NCBI RefSeq assembly: GCF_003667445.1
Contig: NZ_RCTF01000001.1
Location: forward strand, 496,001 to 560,000
Direction: 5' to 3'
Source: Xanthobacter tagetidis
GTDB taxonomy: Bacteria > Pseudomonadota > Alphaproteobacteria > Rhizobiales > Xanthobacteraceae
DNA: 64,000 nt
The notes under the pieces were generated by a model. That model saw only the letters and a program-made list of their open reading frames with translations. It did not search any database and had not been told where the DNA came from. The translations under genes and the position numbers were made by a program. The stretch's first letter is position 1, and every line of letters starts with the position of its first letter. This document shows, in pieces, positions 1-7,936 of the stretch.

Positions 1-1
1 C

Positions 2-1174
2 TCGATCCTGTGCGGGCTCTCCTCCTCGCTGCTCGACTTCGTGCTCTACCGCATCGTCCAGGGCCTCGGCGGGGCCATGATGGTGCCGGTCGGGCGGCTC
101 GTGATCCTGCGCGCGGTGCCCAAGAGCGAGCTGGTCGCCTCGCTCGCCTGGCTCACCATCCCGGCGCTGCTCGGGCCGGTGTTCGGCCCGCCGCTGGGCG
201 GCTTCATCACCACCTATTTCGACTGGCGGCTGATCTTCTTCATCAACGTGCCGATCGGTGTGCTCGGCGTGTTCCTCGCCACCCGCTTCATCGAGAACGT
301 GCGCGAGGAGGACGTGCCGCCGCTGGACCTCAAGGGCCTCGTGCTCTCGGGCGTGGGCCTCGCCGGCCTCGTGTTCGGCTTCGCGGTGATGGGCCAGCAT
401 TTGGTGCCCGCCTGGATCGCCGGCGTGGTGTCGAGCGTCGGCTTCGCGAGCCTGGTGCTCTACTGGTTCCACGCGCGGGTGACGCCGCACGCGGTGATCG
501 ACCTCAAGCTGCTGCGCTACCCCACCTTCCGCGCCGGCGTGGTGGGCGCGAGCTTCTTCCGGGTCGGCATCGGCGCCATGCCGTTCTTGCTGCCGCTGAT
601 GTTCCAGCTCGCCTTCGGGCTCTCGGCCTTCGCCTCGGGCATGCTCACCTTCACCGCCTCGGCGGGCGCCATGGTGATGAAGTTCACCGCCGCGCCGATC
701 CTGCGGCGGCTCGGTTTCAAGCGGGTGCTGGTGGTGAACTCCCTGCTGTGCGCCGGCTTCATCGCGGTGAACGCGCTGTTCACGCCCGGGACGCCGCACT
801 GGGTCATCATGAGCGTGCTGCTGCTGGGCGGCTTCCTGCGCTCGCTGGAATTCACCGCCCTGAACGCGCTCACCTATGCCGACGTGGAGACGGAGGAGAT
901 GAGCCGCGCCACCTCGTTCGCGAGCGTCGCGCAGCAGGTCTCGCTCTCCATGGGCGTCGCGCTCTCGGGCTTCGTGCTAGAGCTGATGCGCGGCGCGCGC
1001 GGGGAAAAGGCGGTGACGCTCGACGACTTCACCATGGCGTTCCTGGTGGTGGCCTGCGTGAGCGCGGTGAGCTTCGTGTTCTTCGTGGTGCTGCCGAAGG
1101 ACGCCGGCGCCTCGCTCTCGGCCAAGAAGCCGGACCTGCCGGATCCGCGCGCCGAGGTGCCGAACACGCCGTGA
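2..1174 (+). CDS. MFS multidrug exporter, DHA2 family (5' end outside window)
   Basis: C-terminal 390 residues of an inner-membrane drug:H+ antiporter of the 14-helix DHA2 (EmrB/QacA) type; the start lies before the window. Visible are the motif-C-like stretch GPVFGPPLGGF followed by WRLIFFINVPIG, typical of DHA2 proteins, and a run of hydrophobic helices separated by short loops. The reading frame is open from base 2 and ends at TGA 1172-1174. The C-terminus is short and charged. It faces the convergent rlmE gene with only 3 bp between the stops, so no separate terminator fits. The substrate cannot be predicted; an EmrA-type membrane-fusion partner would have to lie upstream of the window. 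Confidence 0.85.
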   Translation, partial: SILCGLSSSLLDFVLYRIVQGLGGAMMVPVGRLVILRAVPKSELVASLAWLTIPALLGPVFGPPLGGFITTYFDWRLIFFINVPIGVLGVFLATRFIENVREEDVPPLDLKGLVLSGVGLAGLVFGFAVMGQHLVPAWIAGVVSSVGFASLVLYWFHARVTPHAVIDLKLLRYPTFRAGVVGASFFRVGIGAMPFLLPLMFQLAFGLSAFASGMLTFTASAGAMVMKFTAAPILRRLGFKRVLVVNSLLCAGFIAVNALFTPGTPHWVIMSVLLLGGFLRSLEFTALNALTYADVETEEMSRATSFASVAQQVSLSMGVALSGFVLELMRGARGEKAVTLDDFTMAFLVVACVSAVSFVFFVVLPKDAGASLSAKKPDLPDPRAEVPNTP

Positions 1175-1177
1175 GGC

Positions 1178-1891
1178 TCACGCCTCGTCCGGCTCCGCCG
1201 CCGGCGCGCCCCGGAAGCCGGTCGCCAGAACATACAGCTCCGCCGAATCGGCGCGGCTCGCGGCCGGCTTGATGTGCTTCACCTGGGCGAAGTCGCGCTT
1301 GAGGTCGGCGAGCAGCTCCCCCTCCGTTCCGCCCTGGAACACCTTGGCGAGGAAGGCTCCGCCCGGCGCCAGGACCTTGCGGGCGAAATCGGCGGCCAGC
1401 TCCACCAGGCCGACGATGCGCAGATGGTCGGTCTTCCTGTGGCCGGTGGTGTTGGCCGCCATGTCGGACAGAACGAGGTCGGCCGGCCCGTCCATCAGCT
1501 TGAGCAGGCGCTCGGGCGCGTCGTCGGCGAGGAAGTCCATCTGCTGGAAGATCACGCCCGGGATCGGGTCGATCTCCAGGAGGTCGATGGCGACGATGCG
1601 GCCCTGGCCCTCTTCGAGGCCGATCTTCTTCGCCGCCACCTGGCTCCAGCCGCCGGGCGCGGCGCCGAGATCGACGATGCGCAGGCCGCGCTTCAAAAGC
1701 CGCGCCTTCTCGTCGATCTCGATCAGCTTGAACGCCGCGCGCGAACGCCAGCCCTCGCGCTTCGCGCGGGCGACGTAGGGATCGTTGAGCTGGCGCTGCA
1801 GCCATTTCTGCGAGGAGGTGGTGCGGCTGCGGGCGTTCTTCACCCGCACCTTGAGCGGCCGTCCGTCCGGCCCGCGCGTCTCGCCGCTCAC
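1178..1891 (-). CDS. rlmE: 23S rRNA (uridine-2'-O-)methyltransferase RlmE (FtsJ/RrmJ)
   Basis: Methylates U2552 in the A-loop of 23S rRNA using SAM, a late step of 50S assembly. The 237-residue protein has the FtsJ SAM-binding motif DLGAAPGGWSQV (residues about 74-85), the catalytic-lysine region SRAAFKLIEID, the DMAANTTGHRKTDH segment with its catalytic Asp, and LAKVFQG late in the fold. I chose the GTG start at 1891 because it overlaps the stop of the upstream ppx as GTGA, implying translational coupling. A basic tail of about 15 residues (KVRVKNARSRTTSSQKW) precedes the fold, as in other alphaproteobacterial RlmE. The ppx-rlmE pairing is common in alphaproteobacteria. Confidence 0.92.
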   Translation of the reverse strand: MSGETRGPDGRPLKVRVKNARSRTTSSQKWLQRQLNDPYVARAKREGWRSRAAFKLIEIDEKARLLKRGLRIVDLGAAPGGWSQVAAKKIGLEEGQGRIVAIDLLEIDPIPGVIFQQMDFLADDAPERLLKLMDGPADLVLSDMAANTTGHRKTDHLRIVGLVELAADFARKVLAPGGAFLAKVFQGGTEGELLADLKRDFAQVKHIKPAASRADSAELYVLATGFRGAPAAEPDEA

Positions 1892-3198
1892 GAGCAGGCG
1901 TCCTGCGGCTCGGCTTCGGGCCGGCCGGCGCGGCGCCACACGCCGTCGGCGCGCATGAGCTGCACCAGCATGCCCTCGCGCAGGCCGCGGTCGGCGACGC
2001 GCAGCCGCTCGGCCGGGAACATCTCGCGCACCGCCTCCATGATGGCGCAGCCGGCCAGAACCAGGTCCGCCCGCTGGGCGCCGATGCAGGGATTGGAGAC
2101 GCGTTCCTCGAAGCTCATGCCCATCAGGCGGTCCACCACCTCGCAGATGTCGCTGGCGCCGAGCCAGGCGCCGTCGACCCGGGTGCGGTCGTAGCGCGAC
2201 AGGCCGAGATGGATGCCGGCCACCGTCGTCACCGTGCCGGAGGTGCCGATGAGGTGCATGCGGTTGGGCGCCCGCACGCCCCAGCTCTGGCGCACGCCCT
2301 CCAGCATGGCGCACACCTCGTCCACCATGGCGCGGAACATCTCGCAGGAGACGCTCACGCCGCCATGGCGCTCGGACAGCGAGACCACGCCCACCGGCAG
2401 CGACACCCAGGAGCGGATGCGCGCGCGCGGCGGGCCGTCGTCGCCCGCCGAGCGCCGGCTCAGCCACACCACCTCGGTGGAGCCGCCGCCGATGTCGAAC
2501 AGCACGGCGCCGTCGCAATGGGGGTCCACCAGCGGCGCGCAGCCGGCGGCGGCGAGCCCGGCCTCGGTGCGGCGGTCCACCACCTCCAGCCGCAGGCCGG
2601 TGCGGGCTTCGACCCGGTCGAGGAATTCGTCGCCGTTCTCGGCCGCCCGGCACGCCTCGGTGGCGATGATGCGGGCGCGGGCGACGCCGCGCGCCACCAT
2701 CTTGCCGGCGCAGATGTCGAGCGCCCCGATGGCGCGTTCCATGGCGGCGGGGCTGAGGCGGCGGGTGCTGGACAGGCCTTCGCCGAGCCGCACGATGCGC
2801 GAGAAGGCATCCACCACGCGGAAGCTGCGCGGGGTGGGGCGCGCCACCAGCAGGCGGCAATTGTTGGTGCCGAGGTCGATGGCGGCATAGGGACCCGCCG
2901 GCGCGGCCGAGCGGACCGGTTCAGGGCGCGTCTCATCGGGGTGGGTGGAATCGGTGGGGGTGGAAGCAGCGCGCATCAGGTCGCTGCGCACAAGGGAGTC
3001 GCTGCGCACAAGGGAGTCGCCGCGCACCGCGGCGGGACGCGCCCCTTCGCCCGTGCGGCCGCGCTCGTCGGGCGCCTGCCCGCGATCGATGCGACCGCTC
3101 TCATCAAGCCCGCGCTCCGCTGGAGCGCGATCCCGGCCGAACCCCTCGCGGCAAGACGGCTCCGGCCCCGCGAGGGATCCGTGCGCCTCGTCCTTCAT
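1888..3198 (-). CDS. ppx: Ppx/GppA exopolyphosphatase-family phosphatase
   Basis: Member of the ASKHA-fold Ppx/GppA family, which hydrolyses polyphosphate and/or pppGpp. Both phosphate-binding motifs are clear: AIDLGTNNCRLLV (about residue 105) and LFDIGGGSTEVVW (about residue 220), followed by GTSGTVTTVAG. Length is 436 residues, but the first 100 or so are charged, low-complexity and not part of the fold. That extension contains a tandem 18-bp repeat (2980-3015) encoding SLVRSD twice. The ATG at 3198 has a purine-rich GGGGACGAGA upstream; an ATG at 2976 would remove most of the extension but lacks a good ribosome site, so the start is uncertain. It overlaps rlmE by 4 bp. Ppx and GppA activities cannot be told apart by eye. 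Confidence 0.85.
   Translation of the reverse strand: MKDEAHGSLAGPEPSCREGFGRDRAPAERGLDESGRIDRGQAPDERGRTGEGARPAAVRGDSLVRSDSLVRSDLMRAASTPTDSTHPDETRPEPVRSAAPAGPYAAIDLGTNNCRLLVARPTPRSFRVVDAFSRIVRLGEGLSSTRRLSPAAMERAIGALDICAGKMVARGVARARIIATEACRAAENGDEFLDRVEARTGLRLEVVDRRTEAGLAAAGCAPLVDPHCDGAVLFDIGGGSTEVVWLSRRSAGDDGPPRARIRSWVSLPVGVVSLSERHGGVSVSCEMFRAMVDEVCAMLEGVRQSWGVRAPNRMHLIGTSGTVTTVAGIHLGLSRYDRTRVDGAWLGASDICEVVDRLMGMSFEERVSNPCIGAQRADLVLAGCAIMEAVREMFPAERLRVADRGLREGMLVQLMRADGVWRRAGRPEAEPQDACS
2980..3015. repeat. 18-bp perfect tandem repeat in the ppx 5' extension
   Basis: Two adjacent copies of an 18-bp unit beginning GTCGCTGCGC, at 2980-2997 and 2998-3015, with a diverged third copy after them (GTCGCCGCGCACC). 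In frame they encode repeated SLVRSD in the disordered N-terminal region of Ppx. A unit of 18 bp keeps the frame, so copy number could vary without breaking the gene. Confidence 0.8.
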
Positions 3199-3328
3199 TC
3201 TCGTCCCCTTGCCACGGCTGCCGCTGCTGCCAGTCCGGCGCAGCGGTGCCGCCTGCGTTGGGGGCAGTCTAACAGCCTGTGGCGGCGGCGCAACGTCGCG
3301 GGGAAATTGCGCCCGGATCGGAGCGCGC

Positions 3329-4603
3329 CTACCGCAGCGCCAGCCGGTAGGTCTGCGGAAACGGCGTGCCGCCCATGTCCACCGGCCCGAGGGGGCGGGC
3401 GGCGGCGCGCTTCAGCACGCTCTTGACGATCTCCGGGATCATCGCCGCGCCCACATAGCGGCCGAGGCACTCGTGGTGCCCGAAGCCGAAATGGAGATAG
3501 GTATGGCTCGCCCGGTCCGGGCGGAAGGCGTCCGGCTCCTCGACGAAGTCGGGGTCGAACATGGCGGAAAGGCTCAAGGGCAGCACGCTGGTGCCCTTGC
3601 CGATCACCTTCTCGCGCGCCGTGCCCTTGGCGATCGTCACGGTCTCGGCCGCGTGGCGGAACATGAAGGCGACGATGGGCGAGAAGCGCAGCGCCTCCCA
3701 GACATAGCCCGCCACCAGCGCGTCGTCGTCCGCCTGCGCCGCCGCGCGGGCACCGGCGAGCGCGTCCGGCCGTGCGAACAGCTCGGCGAGCGCGTTCACC
3801 ACCGCCTCGGCGGTGGTCTCGATGGCGCCGATCAGCAGCCCGCCCACATTGATGACCACCCGGTCCATGCCGAAATGATCCGCCGCCGGCAGGTTCAAGG
3901 AGAGGATGCGGGTGAGCATGTCGTCGGGCGCGGTGCCGGCCTTGATCTCGGCGAGGCGCGCCGGGATGAGGACCGCGAACAGGGCGCGCAGCTTCACCCG
4001 CGCTGCCTCCGCCGCCTGGTGGATGGCGTCGGCGTCGGGGCGCCCGTCGAACGGCAGGTTGTTGAACTGGTCCATCTGGTTGGCATAGGACCAGTCGAGC
4101 AGGTCCTGGTCCGGCCCGTTGATGCCGAAATAGCGCTGGACGATGCGCATGGGCACGAAGCGGGCGAGCTGGGACACCACCTCGATCTCGCAGCCCGCCG
4201 CCTCCAGCGCGGCTTCCGACACCTCGCGGACCATCTCCCGCACGCGCGGCAGGTCGCCCCAGGCGAGGATCGAGCGCATCACCGCCTTGTCGCGATAATT
4301 GATCTCGGTCTCGTCCAAGGCGAGCATGAACTCGCCCATCTTCGGCTTGTAGAGGTCCACCGTGAACACACGCGGCATGGAGAGCACCTCCATCACGTCC
4401 GCGCGCCGGGAAATCAGCGTCACCTCGCAGGTTTCGTAGAGCGGCGCATGGGCGCGCAGCTCGGCGAAGAAGGCGCGCGGCTCGCTGGCGATGAGGTCGC
4501 GGGCGAGCGGCCAGCGCTGCGCGGGCGGCAGCGCGGCGAGCCGGTCGAGAATGGGCGTCGGCGTCGTCTTGGGCGGCACGGCCGTCTCGGCGCACGCGGT
4601 CAT
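3329..4603 (-). CDS. cytochrome P450
   Basis: Soluble bacterial P450 monooxygenase of 424 residues. The haem-thiolate loop FGFGHHECLG near the C-terminus supplies the cysteine ligand; the K-helix ExxR is seen in VWEALRFSP; the I-helix carries GAIETTAEAV, in which Glu-Thr-Thr takes the place of the usual (A/G)Gx(D/E)T(T/S). No membrane anchor is present, so electrons must come from a ferredoxin and reductase, neither of which is adjacent. The start ATG at 4603 overlaps the stop of the upstream dihaem gene as ATGA, so the two are probably translated together and may act on one substrate. The substrate is unknown; hydrophobic acids or terpenoids are common for this family. Confidence 0.93.
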   Translation of the reverse strand: MTACAETAVPPKTTPTPILDRLAALPPAQRWPLARDLIASEPRAFFAELRAHAPLYETCEVTLISRRADVMEVLSMPRVFTVDLYKPKMGEFMLALDETEINYRDKAVMRSILAWGDLPRVREMVREVSEAALEAAGCEIEVVSQLARFVPMRIVQRYFGINGPDQDLLDWSYANQMDQFNNLPFDGRPDADAIHQAAEAARVKLRALFAVLIPARLAEIKAGTAPDDMLTRILSLNLPAADHFGMDRVVINVGGLLIGAIETTAEAVVNALAELFARPDALAGARAAAQADDDALVAGYVWEALRFSPIVAFMFRHAAETVTIAKGTAREKVIGKGTSVLPLSLSAMFDPDFVEEPDAFRPDRASHTYLHFGFGHHECLGRYVGAAMIPEIVKSVLKRAAARPLGPVDMGGTPFPQTYRLALR

Positions 4604-6324
4604 CGCGGTCCCTCCAGGATCTTTAGATATTCGATGATGGCGTACCGGTCCTGCGGCTTCAGCCGCGGCTCCGGGAACGGATGGCCGGCATTGGAATTGC
4701 CCGGCAGAGCCGTGTCGAAGCGGAACGCCTTCGCCTTCTCGGCGGCGCTCAGCTCGTCTTCGCCGGAGACGAAGCCGAGCTTCTTCGCGTCGTAGCGCGT
4801 CGCGCCGACATAGAAGGCCTTGGGCCGCTCGTCCTCGGGCGAGAGCAGGTCATAGACCGTTGGCACCGAGCCGTTGTGCAGGAACGGGCCGGTGGCCCAG
4901 ATGCCGGCCAGCGGGCCGGCCTTGTAGGCGAGCGGCGCGCTCCAGCCGGCCTGCGGCTTGTCGGAGCCGGGGGCGAAGCGCCAGCCGTAATAGGCCTTGC
5001 GCGCATCCCCGGTGATGCCGCGGGCGCGCAGGTCGTTCTCCACCATGGCATTGACGGTGAGCAGCAGGATGCCGCCCGCCGGCACCTTCGGCGCGCCGCC
5101 GAAGGCGGGGGCGAGCATGCCGGTCTCGGCGGTGCGGCCGGCGAAGTTGGTGAGCATCTTCGGGTCGGTCTTCACCACGTCCTGCGGCACCATGGTGACC
5201 GCGAGCCAGCGCCGGCCGCCCTCGGTCTCCTCCGGGGCGGTCAGGCGATACTCGGGGCCGCCATGGCAGCCGGCGCAGTGGGTCTTGAACAGCTCCGCGC
5301 CGGTGGCCGCGAGCATGGGATCGACCGGGCCGAGCAGGTTCTGCGGGAAGGGCGGCGGCTTCAGCGTCGCCACCCAGTCCTCCAGCTGCTTGAGGTTGTC
5401 GATCAGCGCCGCCGAGGAGAAGGCCGCGACGTTGCCGCCGGCGAGGTTCGCGTGGCCGAACACGCCCAGCACCTCGCCCAGATTGCGGCCGATCGGATTG
5501 CCGGCGACCCCGTTCCACTGCACGTAGCGCTGGGCCGGCGTGGTCCACAGGAAGGGATAGCTCACCGGCGCGTCGGGGATGCGGAAGTTGGCGTCCTGCT
5601 GCAGCGCCTCGGCCGCCACCGCATTGAGGATGTGGCCGAACGCGTCGAGCCGCCCGCGGCCATAGGGGTGGGGCGTATAGGCCGCGGCCTCGATGCGCCT
5701 GAGCTCGGTGGCGGTGGCTTCCAGCAGCGGGCGCACCGCCTGCGGCACCTCCTTCAGCCGCGCGGCGAAGCGGGCGAACTTCACGGGGTCTGCGAGCGTC
5801 GCGTCGAGCGCCTTGGAGAGGCGCGTCATCAGCATCTGGAAGTCGCCGAGCGCCGCGCCGCCGTCGATCCACACCCGCGCGCCGGCAAGCGTCACCTCGC
5901 CGGTGTGGCAGGCGGCGCAGGTGAGGCCCACCATGGGGCCGGTCGGCCCGCCCGGCGCGGGGTCCTTTGCGAAGCCCACCGGAAGCCGGTCGGGATTGCG
6001 CACCGAGGCGGCGGGCGCCGGCAGGAAGCCCATGGCGGCGATGTGCCGGTCGTCGAGGAACAGCGCCTCCCGGCCCGGCTGCTCCAGCGCCAGCAGGAAG
6101 GCGTAGGGCAGCAGCCGGGAGCCCTGGGGCGTGTAGTAGAACGCCTCGCGCATCTCGCCCGACCAGCCCTGGTCGAGGAAGGTCGGCGGCAGGAGCGCCG
6201 TCTGCTCGTCCGGCGGCTGGGGCGCGGGCGGCGGCGCCGGCCGCGTGAGATAGAGTTCCAAGCCGGCCACCACGGCGCCGACGAACAGGATGACGGCGAT
6301 CACGCCGAAGATCCGCCTGGCCAT
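4600..6324 (-). CDS. RoxA/dihaem-peroxidase-like c-type cytochrome, membrane anchored
   Basis: A 574-residue protein with an N-terminal hydrophobic helix (FGVIAVILFVGAVVAGL) acting as signal or anchor, a proline-rich linker, and two haem-c sites: CAACHTG in the first half and CAGCHGG in the second. Segments such as WNGVAGNPIGRN and LHNGSVPTVYDLL are typical of the large dihaem peroxidase-like family that includes rubber oxygenase RoxA and the Pseudomonas aeruginosa oleate diol synthases, enzymes that oxygenate lipids in the periplasm. The start is ATG 6324 with GGGGGAAG 8 bp upstream; a longer reading to 6447 lacks a ribosome site. It is coupled by ATGA to the P450. Oxygenase rather than peroxidase function is inference from the sequence type and the P450 neighbour. 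Confidence 0.8.
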   Translation of the reverse strand: MARRIFGVIAVILFVGAVVAGLELYLTRPAPPPAPQPPDEQTALLPPTFLDQGWSGEMREAFYYTPQGSRLLPYAFLLALEQPGREALFLDDRHIAAMGFLPAPAASVRNPDRLPVGFAKDPAPGGPTGPMVGLTCAACHTGEVTLAGARVWIDGGAALGDFQMLMTRLSKALDATLADPVKFARFAARLKEVPQAVRPLLEATATELRRIEAAAYTPHPYGRGRLDAFGHILNAVAAEALQQDANFRIPDAPVSYPFLWTTPAQRYVQWNGVAGNPIGRNLGEVLGVFGHANLAGGNVAAFSSAALIDNLKQLEDWVATLKPPPFPQNLLGPVDPMLAATGAELFKTHCAGCHGGPEYRLTAPEETEGGRRWLAVTMVPQDVVKTDPKMLTNFAGRTAETGMLAPAFGGAPKVPAGGILLLTVNAMVENDLRARGITGDARKAYYGWRFAPGSDKPQAGWSAPLAYKAGPLAGIWATGPFLHNGSVPTVYDLLSPEDERPKAFYVGATRYDAKKLGFVSGEDELSAAEKAKAFRFDTALPGNSNAGHPFPEPRLKPQDRYAIIEYLKILEGPR

Positions 6325-6493
6325 TGTCGTTCTTCCCCCAAGCGCGCCGGGCGCGCCCACCCTGTTCCGTCCGGAGCCCGCACGACGGGCCCCGCCCCCT
6401 TCCGTGCGCCGCCCCCCGAGCGCCGCCGCGGACCATGGATAGTGCACGCCCGCGACGGGCGTGTTGCGCAGGCGCGGCCGGCGGCCGCCCGCC

Positions 6494-7630
6494 TCACGCC
6501 AGCGTCAAGTCGAGGCTCTCGCGCAGGCGCGCCACCAGTTCGCCCTGGCGCCGGGTGTCGGTCTTCTCGTAGAGCGCCTTGAGCTGGCTGCGCACCGTGG
6601 ACATGGCGACGCCGCGCTGCTCGGCGAAGTCGGCGAGCGAGGCGCCCACCGCCAGCGCCGCCGCCAGCGCCGCCTCGGCGGGCGTCAGCGAGAAGGTGGT
6701 GGCGAGGCGCCGCGCCGCATCCGCCGCGCCGCGGCCGGGCGCGCGCACCACCACGGCGATCTGCGAGCGCAGGGTGAGGTTCACCTTGCCCTGCACCTGC
6801 GGCAGAGGGTGCAGCGAGACCCGGTAGGGCGCCTCGTCCGGGTCCGCGCGCGCCACCTCCAGGTGGTCGGCATGGGGCAGGTCCGCCTCGCCCCGGCGCG
6901 CGGCCAGCGCCTGCGCCACCGATTGCCCGAGCTGGCGCGTGGCGCGGGCGTCGCGCAGCACGAGCTTGCCGGAGCGGATGGCGATCTCGCCGCCCTTGAG
7001 CATGGCCTCCCCGGCGCGGTTCACATGGGCGATGCGCAGGTCCGCGTCGGCGAGGAAGATGCCGGCGTCGACGATGTCGAGCGCGGCGCCGATGTCGTCC
7101 ACCTTGGCCTTCGCCTCGTCGAGGATGGCGTAGTATTCGAACGCCCGCCGCAAATGCGGCACGACGAGGCCGAGCTTCTGCTTCTCCGGCCCGCCGAACG
7201 GCCCCTTGGCGCGCCCGCGCATGGCGCAGATGGTGGCCATCACGTCCGCCTCCTGCGCGAAGTAGGAGACGAGCGAATGCTCGATGTCCATGGGCTCCAC
7301 CACCTCGCGGAACAGCGCCGAGGCGCGGAACTGGTCGGCGTCGACCCCGTCCTCGCCGCAGATCACCCGGCCGGGATTGGAGAGGATGTAGGACAGACGC
7401 GGGTCCTCGGTCGCGTGGCGATAGAGGAAGGTGCGGTAGGCCAGATGGTCGTAGCCCCAGACGCGCCAGGTGGGCTTGCGCTGCTGCTTCAGGCTGTACA
7501 CCGCAAGCTGGCCGACGCGCCCGTCGACGAAGCGCGTGACGCCTTCCAGCAGGATGCCCCATTGGCCGGGGTCCACGCTGTATTCGTAGACGTCGTTGAG
7601 AAGACGGGAATATTCGTCGAGATCGCTCAT
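6494..7630 (-). CDS. LuxR-type transcriptional regulator with PAS-like sensor region
   Basis: A 378-residue regulator. The C-terminal 60 residues form a LuxR/GerE helix-turn-helix (FSLTPAEAALAAALAVGASL, then VAMSTVRSQLKALYEKTDTRRQ). The centre has a PAS-like stretch (ALDIVDAGIFLADADLRIAHVN), so a small ligand or redox signal may be sensed there; no phospho-receiver domain is visible. The start ATG at 7630 is preceded by AAGGGG. The gene lies upstream of, and in the same direction as, the dihaem cytochrome and P450 pair (170 bp gap) and is divergent from the peroxidase-like gene, which suggests local control of one or both. The inducer is unknown. Confidence 0.85.
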   Translation of the reverse strand: MSDLDEYSRLLNDVYEYSVDPGQWGILLEGVTRFVDGRVGQLAVYSLKQQRKPTWRVWGYDHLAYRTFLYRHATEDPRLSYILSNPGRVICGEDGVDADQFRASALFREVVEPMDIEHSLVSYFAQEADVMATICAMRGRAKGPFGGPEKQKLGLVVPHLRRAFEYYAILDEAKAKVDDIGAALDIVDAGIFLADADLRIAHVNRAGEAMLKGGEIAIRSGKLVLRDARATRQLGQSVAQALAARRGEADLPHADHLEVARADPDEAPYRVSLHPLPQVQGKVNLTLRSQIAVVVRAPGRGAADAARRLATTFSLTPAEAALAAALAVGASLADFAEQRGVAMSTVRSQLKALYEKTDTRRQGELVARLRESLDLTLA

Positions 7631-7936
7631 GACCGCCCCTTGCTGGCGCGCCCCGGAGCCCGCTCTCCGGAACGCTTCATGGTCGAACGCAGAACTATCA
7701 CAATCCAAGGATGCAAACACGCTCGCCGACCACCCCGCAGCCGGAAGAGCGCGACGCAATGGGCCGGCGGAGGATGCCGCCTGGGCGTTCATTGCGCAAC
7801 GCTCGCCAAGGTGGCGGGCCGCCAGAGGCCGGTCATCCCCCATATGCATGATGCCGCCGGTACCGCCCCCGTGCTCGCTTGGCCCCGCCGCGCGATGGCG
7901 CCCGTTTCAAGGTGGCGCCCCCCGGCGGAGACGGCG
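7631..7936. other. divergent intergenic region between the LuxR-type gene and the peroxidase-like gene
   Basis: 306 bp with no convincing gene. It has a short AT-richer patch (about 7690-7720, containing ACTATCACAATCC) in otherwise GC-rich sequence, which is where I would expect the promoters of the divergent genes. I see no clear inverted repeat that could be named as an operator. Confidence 0.5.

Noticed and set aside
1178..2860. A single 560-residue protein covering rlmE and the region antisense to the ppx frame
   Set aside because: Only the last 237 residues match a family (RlmE); the rest is an out-of-frame reading of ppx in GC-rich DNA.
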